A program made the position numbers and the translations under genes. A stretch of 64,000 nt of DNA from Oscillatoriales cyanobacterium (GTDB lineage Bacteria > Cyanobacteriota > Cyanobacteriia > CACIAM-69d). Positions 46,529 through 55,501 of the stretch are shown piece by piece. How positions within the stretch are numbered: position 1 is the first letter of the stretch; each line of letters starts with the position of its first letter. Where the stretch lies: the NCBI GenBank assembly GCA_004292515.1, contig RDXB01000029.1, positions 1-64,000 on the forward strand. The letters are read 5' to 3'. The notes below the pieces were generated by a model. It saw only the letters and a list, made by a program, of their open reading frames with translations. It searched no databases and was not told where the DNA came from.

Positions 46529-47614
46529 ATGGGCGATCGAACCGTCGGCATGGCCGTGATCGGTGCGGGACGATGGGGCAAACATTTAATTCGCCAATTT
46601 GCTAACCATCCCCGATCGCGCTTGGTGGCGGTGGCCGAAGCCAATCCCGAGTTGCTGGCCGAGACGGTCGATCGCTGGTCTGGCCCGGCCGATCGCCCAG
46701 AGATCCGGTTCACATCCCATGCGGCCGAGGCGATCGCCCTGCCGACGGTTGAAGCAGTGGCGATCGCAACGCCGGCCATCACCCACTTTGAGCTGGTGCG
46801 CTTGGCCCTCTGCGCGGGCAAACACGTCTTGGTGGAAAAACCCTTGACCCTCGACCCGATCGAAGGCGATCGGCTCGGGGAACTGGCCCGATCGCACCAG
46901 CTCCAGTTGATGGTTGATCACACCTACCTGTTCCATCCAGCGGTGGAAGCAGGCGCGGCGATCGTCCGGGCGGGCAAGCTGGCGGACTTGCGCTATGGCT
47001 ATGGGGCCCGCACCCACCTGGGCCCCGTGCGCCAAGATGTGGATGCCCTTTGGGATTTGGCGATTCATGACATCGCGATTTTTAATCACTGGTTGCAGTC
47101 CAGCCCGATCGCTGTCTCCGCCCAGGGCCAGACTTGGTTGCAACCGGGCCATGCAGCCGGCAGCGATCGCCCCAACCCCGCTGCTGGTCTGGCCGATTTG
47201 GTTTGGTTAACGCTACATTACCCACCCAGCCCACAATGGCCCCAACCCTTTACAGCCACCATTCACCTGTGCTGGAACAATCCCGATCGATCCCGGCGGC
47301 TGGGCCTGGTGGGTTCCGCAGGCACTCTCGTGTTTGACGAAATGAATTCGGGATCGCCCCTGACCCTATTTCGCGGTCAATTGGAACAAACCGATCGCCA
47401 ATGGGTTCCCATCAACCAAACCACCGAAGCGATCGCCCTGGAACCCGGTGAACCCCTCGGGCGGGTTTGCGATCGATTCTTGGCCGGGATCTTAGATCGA
47501 GTCCCGCTCGATCGCTCCGATGCGCGCGTGGGCACGGGCCTGGTGCGCGTGCTGGCGGCTGCTTCCCGTTCCCTGGCCAGTGGCGGGGCGATCATGGCGA
47601 TTGATCTCGCCTAG
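46529..47614 (+). CDS. Gfo/Idh/MocA family oxidoreductase
   Basis: An NAD(P)-dependent sugar or sugar-nucleotide dehydrogenase family protein, 361 residues. The Rossmann motif is VIGAGRWGKHLIRQFANH. The family catalytic region reads LVEKPLTLDPIEGDRL (the conserved EKP), then MVDHTYLFHPAVEAGAAIV and LWDLAIHDIAIFNHWL (conserved H). It precedes two glycosyltransferase genes on the same strand, so a role in modified-sugar supply for a surface glycan is plausible but unproven. Confidence 0.88.
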   Translation: MGDRTVGMAVIGAGRWGKHLIRQFANHPRSRLVAVAEANPELLAETVDRWSGPADRPEIRFTSHAAEAIALPTVEAVAIATPAITHFELVRLALCAGKHVLVEKPLTLDPIEGDRLGELARSHQLQLMVDHTYLFHPAVEAGAAIVRAGKLADLRYGYGARTHLGPVRQDVDALWDLAIHDIAIFNHWLQSSPIAVSAQGQTWLQPGHAAGSDRPNPAAGLADLVWLTLHYPPSPQWPQPFTATIHLCWNNPDRSRRLGLVGSAGTLVFDEMNSGSPLTLFRGQLEQTDRQWVPINQTTEAIALEPGEPLGRVCDRFLAGILDRVPLDRSDARVGTGLVRVLAAASRSLASGGAIMAIDLA

Positions 47615-47629
47615 GATTGCCCGCCTAAG

Positions 47630-47758
47630 AGGATGTCTGAAAAGTATCTTTTGATCTGGGCCAAGCACCAATAGTCGTGGGGGCAAGATGCTCAAGCCCC
47701 TTGTCTGCGTTGATCGATGGGGCATGCAAAGTATCCATTTTGGCTTTTCAGACATCCT
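47630..47758. repeat. 129-bp MITE-like repeat, copy B
   Basis: The ends AGGATGTCTGAAAAG and CTTTTCAGACATCCT are perfect 15-bp inverted repeats. It lies 15 bases after the oxidoreductase stop. Same length and about 80% identity with copy A at 42846-42974, which also sits directly behind a gene. Related ends occur near 27-52, 19009 and 43789-43818. Confidence 0.88.
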
Positions 47759-47889
47759 TTAAGCTTGCCCGCCTAGGATTGCCTGCTTAGGATGGGCTGC
47801 ATTTTCCACATTGCCCGTCGGCCCCTTCGGTGGGACACTTAGACTCGATCGAATTTCAGGACGACTTTACAGGACGACCCACGGCGATC

Positions 47890-49191
47890 ATGCGAATTCT
47901 GTTTCTGCACCCCAACTTTCCCGCACAGTTTCGCCACGTCGCGGCGGCCCTGGGACGCGATCCCGAACACCAAGTGGTGTTTGGCACCAAAAACGAAAAT
48001 CCCGAGTGGCAAATTGCCGGAGTCCAAAAAGTCCTCTTCAAGCCCAGCCGCGATCCCAGCCCCGGCACTCACCACTACATTCGCCCCTTTGAGGCGGCCG
48101 TGCTGCAAGGCCAATCGATGTTTCGGGTGGCAGAAGCGCTGAAGGCTAACGGCTTTGTGCCCGATGTGGTTTATGGCCACTCGGGCTGGGGTTCGACCCT
48201 GTTTATGAAGGATGCCTTCCCCAACGCCAAGCTATTGGGCTATTTCGAGTGGTTCTACAAATCTGTGGGGTCGGATGCGGATTTTGATCCGTCGGAGCCG
48301 CTGTCCGTGGACGACCAAGCCCGCATTCGGATTAAAAATGCCTCGATTTTGCAGGATCTTTATTCCTGCGATCGGGGAATTTGCCCCACGGGTTGGCAGC
48401 GATCGCAGTTTCCGCCGGAATATCAATCGAAACTGCACGTGCTGCATGACGGCGTAGATACCGATTTCTTTGTGCCTGATCCCAATGCCAAGCTGGTGCT
48501 GCCCAACTTGGATCTTTCCCATGTGGACGAAATCGTCACTTACGTGGGCCGGGGCATGGAACCCTATCGCGGTTTCCCCGAGTTCATGGAGTCGATCGTT
48601 TACCTCCAAGAAAAGCGCCCCAACTGCCATGTGGTGGTGGTGGGGAGCGATCGCGTTTGCTACGGCCGAGCGCTACCGGACGGCAAAACCTATAAAGAAC
48701 TGATGTTGGAGCGGCTGCCCTCGTTGGATCTGTCGCGCTTGCACTTTGTGGGATCGCTGCCCTATGGCTTGTATCTAAAAGTGCTGCAAGCGTCCAAGGC
48801 GCACATTTACCTCACGCGCCCCTTCGTGCTGTCTTGGTCAATGATCGAGTCCATGGCGGCTGGCTGTTTGGTGGTGGGTTCCGCCACTGCTCCGGTGCAA
48901 GAAGTGATCCGGGATGGCGAAAACGGCCTGCTGGCGGACTTCTTCTCACCCAAGCAAATTGCCGATCGGGTGGTGGAAGTGCTGACCCATCCCACCCAAA
49001 TGGCCCACATTCGCCAAGCGGCTCGCAACACCGTCTTGGAGCGCTATTCTCACCAAGCCCTGCTGTGGCGACATGTGGAGTTCCTGAAGGATTTTGCCGC
49101 CGATCGCTTGCCCCCGATCGCCTACGACCCGGCCAGCACCTTGGTCGATTACTACAACCAGCCCAGCCGTCAGCCGGCCGCGATCGGCTAG
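47890..49191 (+). CDS. glycosyltransferase, family 4 type
   Basis: A 433-residue GT-B fold enzyme. The N-terminus MRILFLHPNFPAQFRHVAAALGRDP is typical, and the C-terminal donor-binding half has VTYVGRGMEPYRGFPEFMESI, HVVVVGSDRV, LHFVGSLPYGLYLKVLQASKAHIYLTRPFVLSWSMIESMAAGCLVVGSATAPVQEVI (EX7E-like region). The ATG at 47890 is the natural start. It is followed by the GT41-type gene, so these two probably act on the same product; the sugar is not known. Confidence 0.9.
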   Translation: MRILFLHPNFPAQFRHVAAALGRDPEHQVVFGTKNENPEWQIAGVQKVLFKPSRDPSPGTHHYIRPFEAAVLQGQSMFRVAEALKANGFVPDVVYGHSGWGSTLFMKDAFPNAKLLGYFEWFYKSVGSDADFDPSEPLSVDDQARIRIKNASILQDLYSCDRGICPTGWQRSQFPPEYQSKLHVLHDGVDTDFFVPDPNAKLVLPNLDLSHVDEIVTYVGRGMEPYRGFPEFMESIVYLQEKRPNCHVVVVGSDRVCYGRALPDGKTYKELMLERLPSLDLSRLHFVGSLPYGLYLKVLQASKAHIYLTRPFVLSWSMIESMAAGCLVVGSATAPVQEVIRDGENGLLADFFSPKQIADRVVEVLTHPTQMAHIRQAARNTVLERYSHQALLWRHVEFLKDFAADRLPPIAYDPASTLVDYYNQPSRQPAAIG

Positions 49192-49303
49192 GTCGATCGC
49201 CCACCCACGCCTCATCCTCGGGCGGTGATTGCCCCGCGATCGCCGCCTGCTGGTCGTTTACTGTTCTGCCAACTTCGCCACACCTTTTGCTTTGGGTTTT
49301 GTC

Positions 49304-52075
49304 ATGGATGATGCTGCGGTTTCTCAGGCCCTCGACCGTGCAATGCAATTGCTGCGATCGGGCAAACTCGAACAGTCGGGTCTGATCTACAAACAAATCC
49401 TCGAACATCACCCCAACCACCCCGAAGCCCTGCATTGGTTTGGGGCGATCGCCTACCAAATGGGCGAAATGGCGATCGCGATCGCCAACGTCGAAAAAGC
49501 CCTCGTCCAGCGCCCCGAAGACCCAGCGATCTTGAACACGTCCGGGCTAATTTGCCATGCGATCGGCACCTGGGATCAAGCGCTGAAATATTACTATCAA
49601 GCCCTGCAACTCCAGCCCGGTAGCCCCGAGGTGATTGGCAATCTCCAAAACCTAGTGCGGGATTTGCTCCCAGCCTACGATCAATACGCCCAGTGGCATT
49701 ACCTGGCCGGCAGTTTCGATCGGGTAGCCGAATTAGAACTGGTTTCCGGCAACCTGTTGCGGGAAATCGGTGATTTGGCGGGGGCGGAGTTGCACTATCG
49801 CCGGGGTTTGGCCGTGCGCCCAGTGCTGTGGGGGATGACGGCTCCCGAGGCGATCGTCCAGGCCGATCGCACCGGCCAACCCGTGCCGCCCCCGGCCGCC
49901 CAAACCACCTGCGCGCCGGGCCGGGAAGCAGACTTGCGACTGATGGCCAGCGCGCCATCCTTTGCCCAACTGATGGAACGGCTGGCGGCGATTCACTTCG
50001 ATCGCGCCACCATGAACCAAAGTGAAGCCGATCGATCCATCGCCCTTGAACTAATCACCGAATCCTTAGCAATTCAGCCCGCTTTTCCAGAAGCGCTCAA
50101 GCTCTACGGCAATATGTTGCTAGCCCAAGGCAACACCCAAGAGGCTGCCGATGCCTATCAAAAAGCGGTGCAGTTGAATCCGAACTACGCTGAAGCTTGG
50201 TGCAACCTAGGCAGCGTACTGGTCGGCAAGCGGCAAACCAACGAAGCCGTGCAATGCTTTGAGCGAGCAATTCAGGCCAATCCCAAAATGGCCCAAGCCT
50301 ATTGGAGTATGGGTTGTGCCTTTGCTGATGCTGGCAAAGGCGCAGAGGCGGTCAAGTGCTGGCAACAGGCGATCGCGATCGATCCGAAAGTCCAAGGCGT
50401 GCAGGGCTATTACCGAATTGCCCAAGGATTGATGCAACTGGGTGAGCGCATGACCGCCTTCGAGTGGTTTGAGCGGGCCATTCAGTTTGACGGCAAGTTC
50501 CTCGATGCCCACTGGGATCTGCTAGAGCACCTGATCTTTTGGGGCGTTTTACCCCAAGCCAGGTTGGTTGCTGAACGCTGTTGGATCACCTTTAACGAAC
50601 CAGGTAGCAACCCGCGCGATCGCGTCCTGGCAGGCATCATCACCACCAAAACCCTCTGCTTCATTGGGTTAGGGCATCTGGCGCGACAACTATTTTTAGA
50701 AATTGAGCCAGAAATCTACACCGTTTTGGATGATCTCACACCCTTTGATGTCACCAAGCTCTACGGCAACGTGCTGTTTGATATGCCGCACTTGCGCGAT
50801 GACGTAGCGGCCAATGCCCGCGTAGCAAATGCCTTGGCCGAGGGCTACCGCAAAATCGTGGAATCGAACATTGCTGAACACCAGTCCGTGGGCAGCAAGC
50901 TCTATGCCGCACCCGCCACGCGATCGCCCCGCACGTCCGATCGGCTGCGGATTGGGTTCATGTCTCGCCACTATCGCCGCCACTCCGTCGGTTGGTGCAG
51001 CGGCGAAATTCTGACCGCCCTGAAAGAGCACACGCCCCACCTATTCATGTATGTGACGGGCGACTTAACCAAAGACGATCGCACGCCTGTTTTTGAAAAC
51101 GCCGCCGAAAAGTTTTATTGGCCGGGTACAGAAGACTTTCCCAATGCCAACGCCCCGAGTATTCTGCGTCGGGTTCGCGAGGACAACCTGGATGTTTTGG
51201 TTGACCTCGACTCGATCACGATTTTGCCCCACGCGGAAGTGTTGCACCAACGCCCGGCCCCCGTTTGCCTCACCTGGCTGGGCTACGATGCGCCCCACAT
51301 TTGCCCCGACAACTACAACTTAGTGGACTGGAACACCCACCCGGCCGGCGTTGAGCATTACTACGTGGAAAAGCTGGTGCGGATGTCTGGTTCCTTTGCG
51401 GCCCTGTCTTACTTGCCCAGTGTGGTGACCGATCGCGTGAAGCAGCGCCAAGCGTTTCGGATTTCCGCCGATCAAACGATTTTCCTGAGCGTACCGACGG
51501 GGCAAAAGGTCAGCTTGGAAATGCTGCAAGCTCAGGTGAATGTGCTGCGCCACACGCCTGACAGCATTTTGTTCTTTAAGTCGCGGGTTGGTGATTTGGA
51601 TGTGATGTTGGCGATGTATCACGAGGAATGCCGCCGCCAGGGGGTGAACCCCAACCGAGTGCGGATGTTGCCCCGCACGGCCAGCGAAGAAGAGCACCGG
51701 GCGGTCTATCAAATCGCCGATGTGCTGCTTGATTCCTATCCCTACAGCGGCGCAACCCATAACCTAGAAGCCTTGTACTTTAACCAACCGGTGGTGACGC
51801 GGGTGGGTGAGCAGTCCTTCTCGCGCCTGGGCTACTCGCTGATGCGGGCGGCGGGTCTCGACAACGAGGGGATGGGCTGGACGTGGGATGAATATATCGA
51901 TTGGGGGGTGCGCTTGGGGCGCGATCGCAACCTCTGTGATGCGGTGCGCGACAAGCTGAAGCGCGCCAAAGATCCTGTCAATCCTGCACCGCTCTGGAAT
52001 CCGAAGGGCTTTGCGGCCGAGATGTATGGCATTCTGCAAGATCTCCGCAGCAAGGCCGAGTTCAACCATTCCTAG
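49304..52075 (+). CDS. TPR-GT41 (SPINDLY/O-GlcNAc-transferase-like) glycosyltransferase
   Basis: A 923-residue protein. The N-terminal third holds tetratricopeptide repeats (RSGKLEQSGLIYKQILEHHPNHPEALHWFG; QGNTQEAADAYQKAVQLNPNYAEAWCNLGSVL; AVQCFERAIQANPKMAQAYWSMG). The C-terminal part has the GT41 pattern: RIGFMSRHYRRHSVGWCSGEILTAL, PAPVCLTWLGYDAPHICPDNYNLVDW, VRMLPRTASEEEHRAVYQIADVLLDSYPYSGATHNLEALYFNQPVVTRVGEQSFSRLGYSLM. It could glycosylate proteins (pilin or surface proteins) or build a glycan. The ATG at 49304 is used; a start at 49229 is not supported by a ribosome site. Confidence 0.9.
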   Translation: MDDAAVSQALDRAMQLLRSGKLEQSGLIYKQILEHHPNHPEALHWFGAIAYQMGEMAIAIANVEKALVQRPEDPAILNTSGLICHAIGTWDQALKYYYQALQLQPGSPEVIGNLQNLVRDLLPAYDQYAQWHYLAGSFDRVAELELVSGNLLREIGDLAGAELHYRRGLAVRPVLWGMTAPEAIVQADRTGQPVPPPAAQTTCAPGREADLRLMASAPSFAQLMERLAAIHFDRATMNQSEADRSIALELITESLAIQPAFPEALKLYGNMLLAQGNTQEAADAYQKAVQLNPNYAEAWCNLGSVLVGKRQTNEAVQCFERAIQANPKMAQAYWSMGCAFADAGKGAEAVKCWQQAIAIDPKVQGVQGYYRIAQGLMQLGERMTAFEWFERAIQFDGKFLDAHWDLLEHLIFWGVLPQARLVAERCWITFNEPGSNPRDRVLAGIITTKTLCFIGLGHLARQLFLEIEPEIYTVLDDLTPFDVTKLYGNVLFDMPHLRDDVAANARVANALAEGYRKIVESNIAEHQSVGSKLYAAPATRSPRTSDRLRIGFMSRHYRRHSVGWCSGEILTALKEHTPHLFMYVTGDLTKDDRTPVFENAAEKFYWPGTEDFPNANAPSILRRVREDNLDVLVDLDSITILPHAEVLHQRPAPVCLTWLGYDAPHICPDNYNLVDWNTHPAGVEHYYVEKLVRMSGSFAALSYLPSVVTDRVKQRQAFRISADQTIFLSVPTGQKVSLEMLQAQVNVLRHTPDSILFFKSRVGDLDVMLAMYHEECRRQGVNPNRVRMLPRTASEEEHRAVYQIADVLLDSYPYSGATHNLEALYFNQPVVTRVGEQSFSRLGYSLMRAAGLDNEGMGWTWDEYIDWGVRLGRDRNLCDAVRDKLKRAKDPVNPAPLWNPKGFAAEMYGILQDLRSKAEFNHS

Positions 52076-52113
52076 TCAGCCCAGTCAGCCCAGTCAGCCC
52101 AGTCAGCCCAGTC
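52071..52113. repeat. 10-bp tandem repeat AGTCAGCCC
   Basis: Four to five copies of AGTCAGCCC(C) begin at the TAG stop of the GT41 gene. Another of the small arrays that sit on gene ends. Confidence 0.8.
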
Positions 52114-52138
52114 AGATCCCATCACCCTTGAGTGAGAT

Positions 52139-53086
52139 TTAGGGCGCTTTGGTCGTAGCGGCCGAGCCACCGATCTGCACGTTGGGGGCTTGGATCGTGG
52201 GGGCCTGTTGGCCGTTCCATTTTTCGATCCGGGCCCGATCGACCCGGAGCCGCTCCAGTTCCAGCAACTGCGGCGTGATCGACCCGGCTCGCAGGCGGTT
52301 GGATTCGGCCTCGGCCCGGGCCTGCTCGATCGTCACTAGCGCTTCACCTTTAGCCTTGGCCACATTGGAAGCGGCTTCGGCTTCCACCTTGCGCCGGTTC
52401 GCTTCGGCGGTTTGGGCCGCCTGCTGGGCTGCGAACTGCTCGTTGATGCTCTTTTGAATATCTGGTGGCAAGCGCAGGGGACTCAGCAATGACACATCCT
52501 GAACCGCAATAAACGGGAAACGGCGCTGAATGCATTCACGCACGCCGCCCACAAGTCGCTGTTGGCTGGTGGGCAGTTGCACGGGGGTCAGCTTCAGGGT
52601 TTCCGAGGCTTCCGAAAAACAGTTTCGCAAGCCATTTCTCAGTTCATTGGCGCGAAATTCGTCGGGCGTTTTACGGTAGGTTTCATAAAATTCATGGAGG
52701 CGGGTTTTGCGCCCACCGCTGATGGCTTCGGTGGAAAATCCAAACGATAAACCCACATCGGCGGAGACTGGACTTCCGGCGACAGAAAAGATAATCGACT
52801 CGTCATTCACCGATCCTTCATTGGCATCTTTGGTGAATGGATAGGTGTTAACGAAGGTGGGAAAAATCACGACTTGTTCGGTGTAGCCGTTGTACCAAAC
52901 ACGTCCACTGACTAAGGCAGCTTTGTCGATGCCCTTATTGCCGCCATAGAGTTCGATTTTGAGGCCTGCATAGCCCGGTTCCACGGTAATGATGCTAGTG
53001 CCGGGAATGACCCCGCAGGCATTGAGACCGAGGGAGATGATCCCAACAATGGGCATTAGTGGGGAGACAAGCGATCGAAGGTTCAT
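52139..53086 (-). CDS. SPFH/prohibitin-domain lipoprotein
   Basis: A 315-residue protein. The N-terminus MNLRSLVSPLMPIVGIISLGLNACG carries a lipobox (L21-N-A-C24), so it should be anchored by lipid. An SPFH (Band 7) domain follows (IITVEPGYAGLKIELYGG, VDVLSF-like SADVGLSFGF, RFPFIAVQDVSLLSPLRLPPDIQ) and a helical C-terminal part rich in Ala/Glu (AQQAAQTAEANRRKVEAEAASNVAKAKGEALVTIEQARAEAESN) typical of prohibitin-like proteins. A membrane-microdomain scaffold is inferred; SPFH proteins are usually membrane-helix rather than lipid anchored. The neighbouring small membrane protein gene follows upstream by 51 bases. Confidence 0.85.
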   Translation of the reverse strand: MNLRSLVSPLMPIVGIISLGLNACGVIPGTSIITVEPGYAGLKIELYGGNKGIDKAALVSGRVWYNGYTEQVVIFPTFVNTYPFTKDANEGSVNDESIIFSVAGSPVSADVGLSFGFSTEAISGGRKTRLHEFYETYRKTPDEFRANELRNGLRNCFSEASETLKLTPVQLPTSQQRLVGGVRECIQRRFPFIAVQDVSLLSPLRLPPDIQKSINEQFAAQQAAQTAEANRRKVEAEAASNVAKAKGEALVTIEQARAEAESNRLRAGSITPQLLELERLRVDRARIEKWNGQQAPTIQAPNVQIGGSAATTKAP

Positions 53087-53137
53087 GGCAATGAATCGGA
53101 TAAACAGTGATGGGTTCCAATCAATTCCTGATCAGGA

Positions 53138-53545
53138 TTAACGACGGGATGGGGGGCGATCGAGTAAATCTAACGGTGAAAGATTGAGAGATTCAAGGCT
53201 CTGATCTTCTTGCATCTTTTCAAATAGGACGATCGCTGGCCGCACGAGCCGCGAAGGAATATCTAAAAACGCCAGCACGGATAATTGGCGATAGCGGGAA
53301 TCATATTGAATCAAGAGCGATCGCGCCCGTACCGCATCGATCACTCGCCAGCCAAGGTAGATCGCTGAGCTGCCCCAAACACAGGGCACACCCACAACGA
53401 TCGCAAATCCCAAAACCGGCTGGCTGGAATTCAACAGCATCGGGGCGATCGCAAACAGACCCAGCCCGATCGCGATTTCAACCAAGGCGATCGCCCCCCA
53501 TCGTTGCCAGGCCTGGGGCAACCGTTGCCGCCTGCGCTGTCTCAT
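53138..53545 (-). CDS. small two-helix membrane protein
   Basis: A 135-residue protein with a basic N-terminus (RQRRRQRLPQ) and two hydrophobic helices (about 17-37, WGAIALVEIAIGLGLFAIAP; about 44-65, VLGFAIVVGVPCVWGSSAIYLGW). The remainder is soluble and Leu/Arg-rich. No family recognised. It shares a strand and close spacing with the SPFH lipoprotein gene and may be co-transcribed with it. Confidence 0.65.
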   Translation of the reverse strand: MRQRRRQRLPQAWQRWGAIALVEIAIGLGLFAIAPMLLNSSQPVLGFAIVVGVPCVWGSSAIYLGWRVIDAVRARSLLIQYDSRYRQLSVLAFLDIPSRLVRPAIVLFEKMQEDQSLESLNLSPLDLLDRPPSRR

Positions 53546-53735
53546 CTAATCAATACTCCTGCGGGAAAAAGGGGGGGAACTGGCTCCCCAATCGCCTCGC
53601 ACGATTCCACAACCCTTGCTGCCTGAGTCGTAGGTTGAGATTGAGGGCGATAGGACGATCGTAACCAGCCGGGCCCGTCACTGCCTAGGGCGGGTCTTGC
53701 GACCATGGCCCCCGCTGGCGATCGCCCTTGGCACA

Positions 53736-54983
53736 ATGGATGAAGGCAGGTCTGGGCGCTGCCAAACGCTCGCGATCGCGCTGCAACTTGCTCTGTTTCG
53801 ATCCTCTTCCTCTGGGTTAGTTATTCCCTTGAACTCCCTGCTTACCGACCTAACCAAACTGCGGCCCCACCTGCGATCGCGGCTGTTAATCTCCCACTTG
53901 CTGGTGGTGTTTTTAAGCATTGGCAGCTTTGCCGTGGTGGGCTGGCTGTCGTCGCCCAACACCTTTGTCTTGCAGCTCGATGCGCTGGAGGTGCGCGGCT
54001 TTCGGTTGCGCTATGCCCGCACCCAACTGGTCAACAGCTTTAGCTTTGTGTTGCGTCAAAGTACCTTTTGGTCGAGTGTGGTTGGTGCGTCGGCGGCAGG
54101 TGCTTTCAGCTATTGGGCTGCTCGACGCATTGCCCGGCCGCTGAAGCACATGGAAGACGTGACCTTGCGGTTTGCCTCGGGGGATTTGGAAGCGCGGATC
54201 GAAGCCAGTGACATCCCCGAGCTAAATCAGTTAGGCGGCAGCTTCAACCGCTTGGCCATGAGTTTGGAGGGAACCGAGCAGCGCCGCCGCGATCTGATTA
54301 GCGACTTGACCCATGAGCTGCGCACGCCGCTGACGGTGGTGCGTGGGTATCTAGAGGAGTTGAGCGATGGCCGGATTGAGCCAACTCCCGAGTTGTTCGA
54401 TCGCCTGATTCGAGAAACCAAGCGGCTGGAACGGCTGGTGAGCGACACCCAAGAACTATCGCGGGCAGAAACGGGCTATTTGCCGATTCACGTCCAGTCG
54501 ATCGAGCTGCGGCCCCTGCTGGAATCGATGCTCAATCGAATGGGTGATCAGATCTTTGATGATGAACCTAAGCTGCTGTTGGATTGTCCGGCCACCTTAC
54601 CGGCGGTGGCGGCCGATCCTGATCGGATTGAGCAGGTGTTGCTGAACTTGATGGGTAATGCCTTGCGCCACACCCGATCGGGATCGATTCGGCTGTGGGC
54701 GGCTCCCTGTGATGAGCGATCGCTTTGGATCGGAGTGACAGACACAGGGGAAGGGATTGCCGAGGAAGATTTGCCCCATGTGTTCGAGCGATTTTGGCGG
54801 GGCGATCGCAGTCGATCGCGCAGTGCGGGTCGCCATCCCACGGGCGCAGGCATTGGGCTATCAATTTCCCGCCGCCTAGTGGAATTGCAGGGAGGGCAGA
54901 TGGAAGTGAACAGTGCTTTGGGCGAAGGCAGCACCTTTCGTTTTAGTTTGCCGATCGCGATCGGCAATGAAAACACTCTGTAG
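53736..54983 (+). CDS. sensor histidine kinase with HAMP domain
   Basis: A membrane-bound two-component sensor, 415 residues from the ATG at 53736. Helix 1 (LLISHLLVVFLSIGSFAVVGWL) and helix 2 (FWSSVVGASAAGAFSYWAA) enclose a short periplasmic loop. A HAMP domain follows (RRIARPLKHMEDVTLRFASGDLEARIEASDIPELNQLGGSFN). The phospho-acceptor is SDLTHELRTPLTVVRGYLEEL (His193). The ATPase boxes are LNLMGNALRHT, VTDTGEGI and GAGIGLSISRRLVELQGG. The start is not certain: the first 40 residues are not well supported and a TTG near 53831 is possible. No response regulator adjoins it. Confidence 0.9.
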   Translation: MDEGRSGRCQTLAIALQLALFRSSSSGLVIPLNSLLTDLTKLRPHLRSRLLISHLLVVFLSIGSFAVVGWLSSPNTFVLQLDALEVRGFRLRYARTQLVNSFSFVLRQSTFWSSVVGASAAGAFSYWAARRIARPLKHMEDVTLRFASGDLEARIEASDIPELNQLGGSFNRLAMSLEGTEQRRRDLISDLTHELRTPLTVVRGYLEELSDGRIEPTPELFDRLIRETKRLERLVSDTQELSRAETGYLPIHVQSIELRPLLESMLNRMGDQIFDDEPKLLLDCPATLPAVAADPDRIEQVLLNLMGNALRHTRSGSIRLWAAPCDERSLWIGVTDTGEGIAEEDLPHVFERFWRGDRSRSRSAGRHPTGAGIGLSISRRLVELQGGQMEVNSALGEGSTFRFSLPIAIGNENTL

Positions 54984-55029
54984 GGCGATCGGCTCGATCG
55001 GCTCACAGCTCAAGCCCCCGATCAAACCG

Positions 55030-55259
55030 AGGCTACTAGCGTAACCCAATTAAGCAATTGGCTTAAATATCTGGCTTAAACATCTGGCTTAAAGAGTCTG
55101 GCTTAAAAGTTAAGAGTCAAAAGTTAGATTAGCCGTCAAATTCATAGGTTAGTTTGAGCCACAAGACCCAACGCCAGTCAATTTTAGACTTTTTTAAACT
55201 TTACACATCAATCCTAAATTCTGTTGGATTTTGCACAGCCCGACTGACCTAACTTACTA
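55030..55259. repeat. repeat block related to 43828-43974, with internal tandem expansion
   Basis: AACCCAATTAAGCAATTGGCTTAAA is followed by four copies of TCTGGCTTAAA, then AGAGTCAAAAGTT, the same flank as at 43850. A decayed AGTAGGTTGGGT-type hairpin follows (about 55143-55259). It fills most of the 518-base gap between the kinase and the permease-kinase gene; I see no gene in that gap. Confidence 0.55.
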
Positions 55260-55501
55260 CCAACTGGCTAAGTCCTAATTAAAACAGCTCTAGGTACTGC
55301 AAGCCTTTAAACAAGACACAACTCGGGAAGTTAACCAAATTTAACATAATCCTCCAAATGATCGATATAGTAGACGAAATCTTGCTAGTCGGTCACTACA
55401 TCTCTCAACCCAAACCCCAGCAACTCAGGTCTGTTGATTAGGAATTTCAAGTCTGTTGATTAGGAATTATTCACTGTAATTTTCACTCAGTGCTGGGAAT
55501 C

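Noticed and set aside
46529..47152. Minus-strand frames opposite the Gfo/Idh gene.
   Set aside because: No ribosome site, unnatural composition, and the plus-strand gene has full family motifs.
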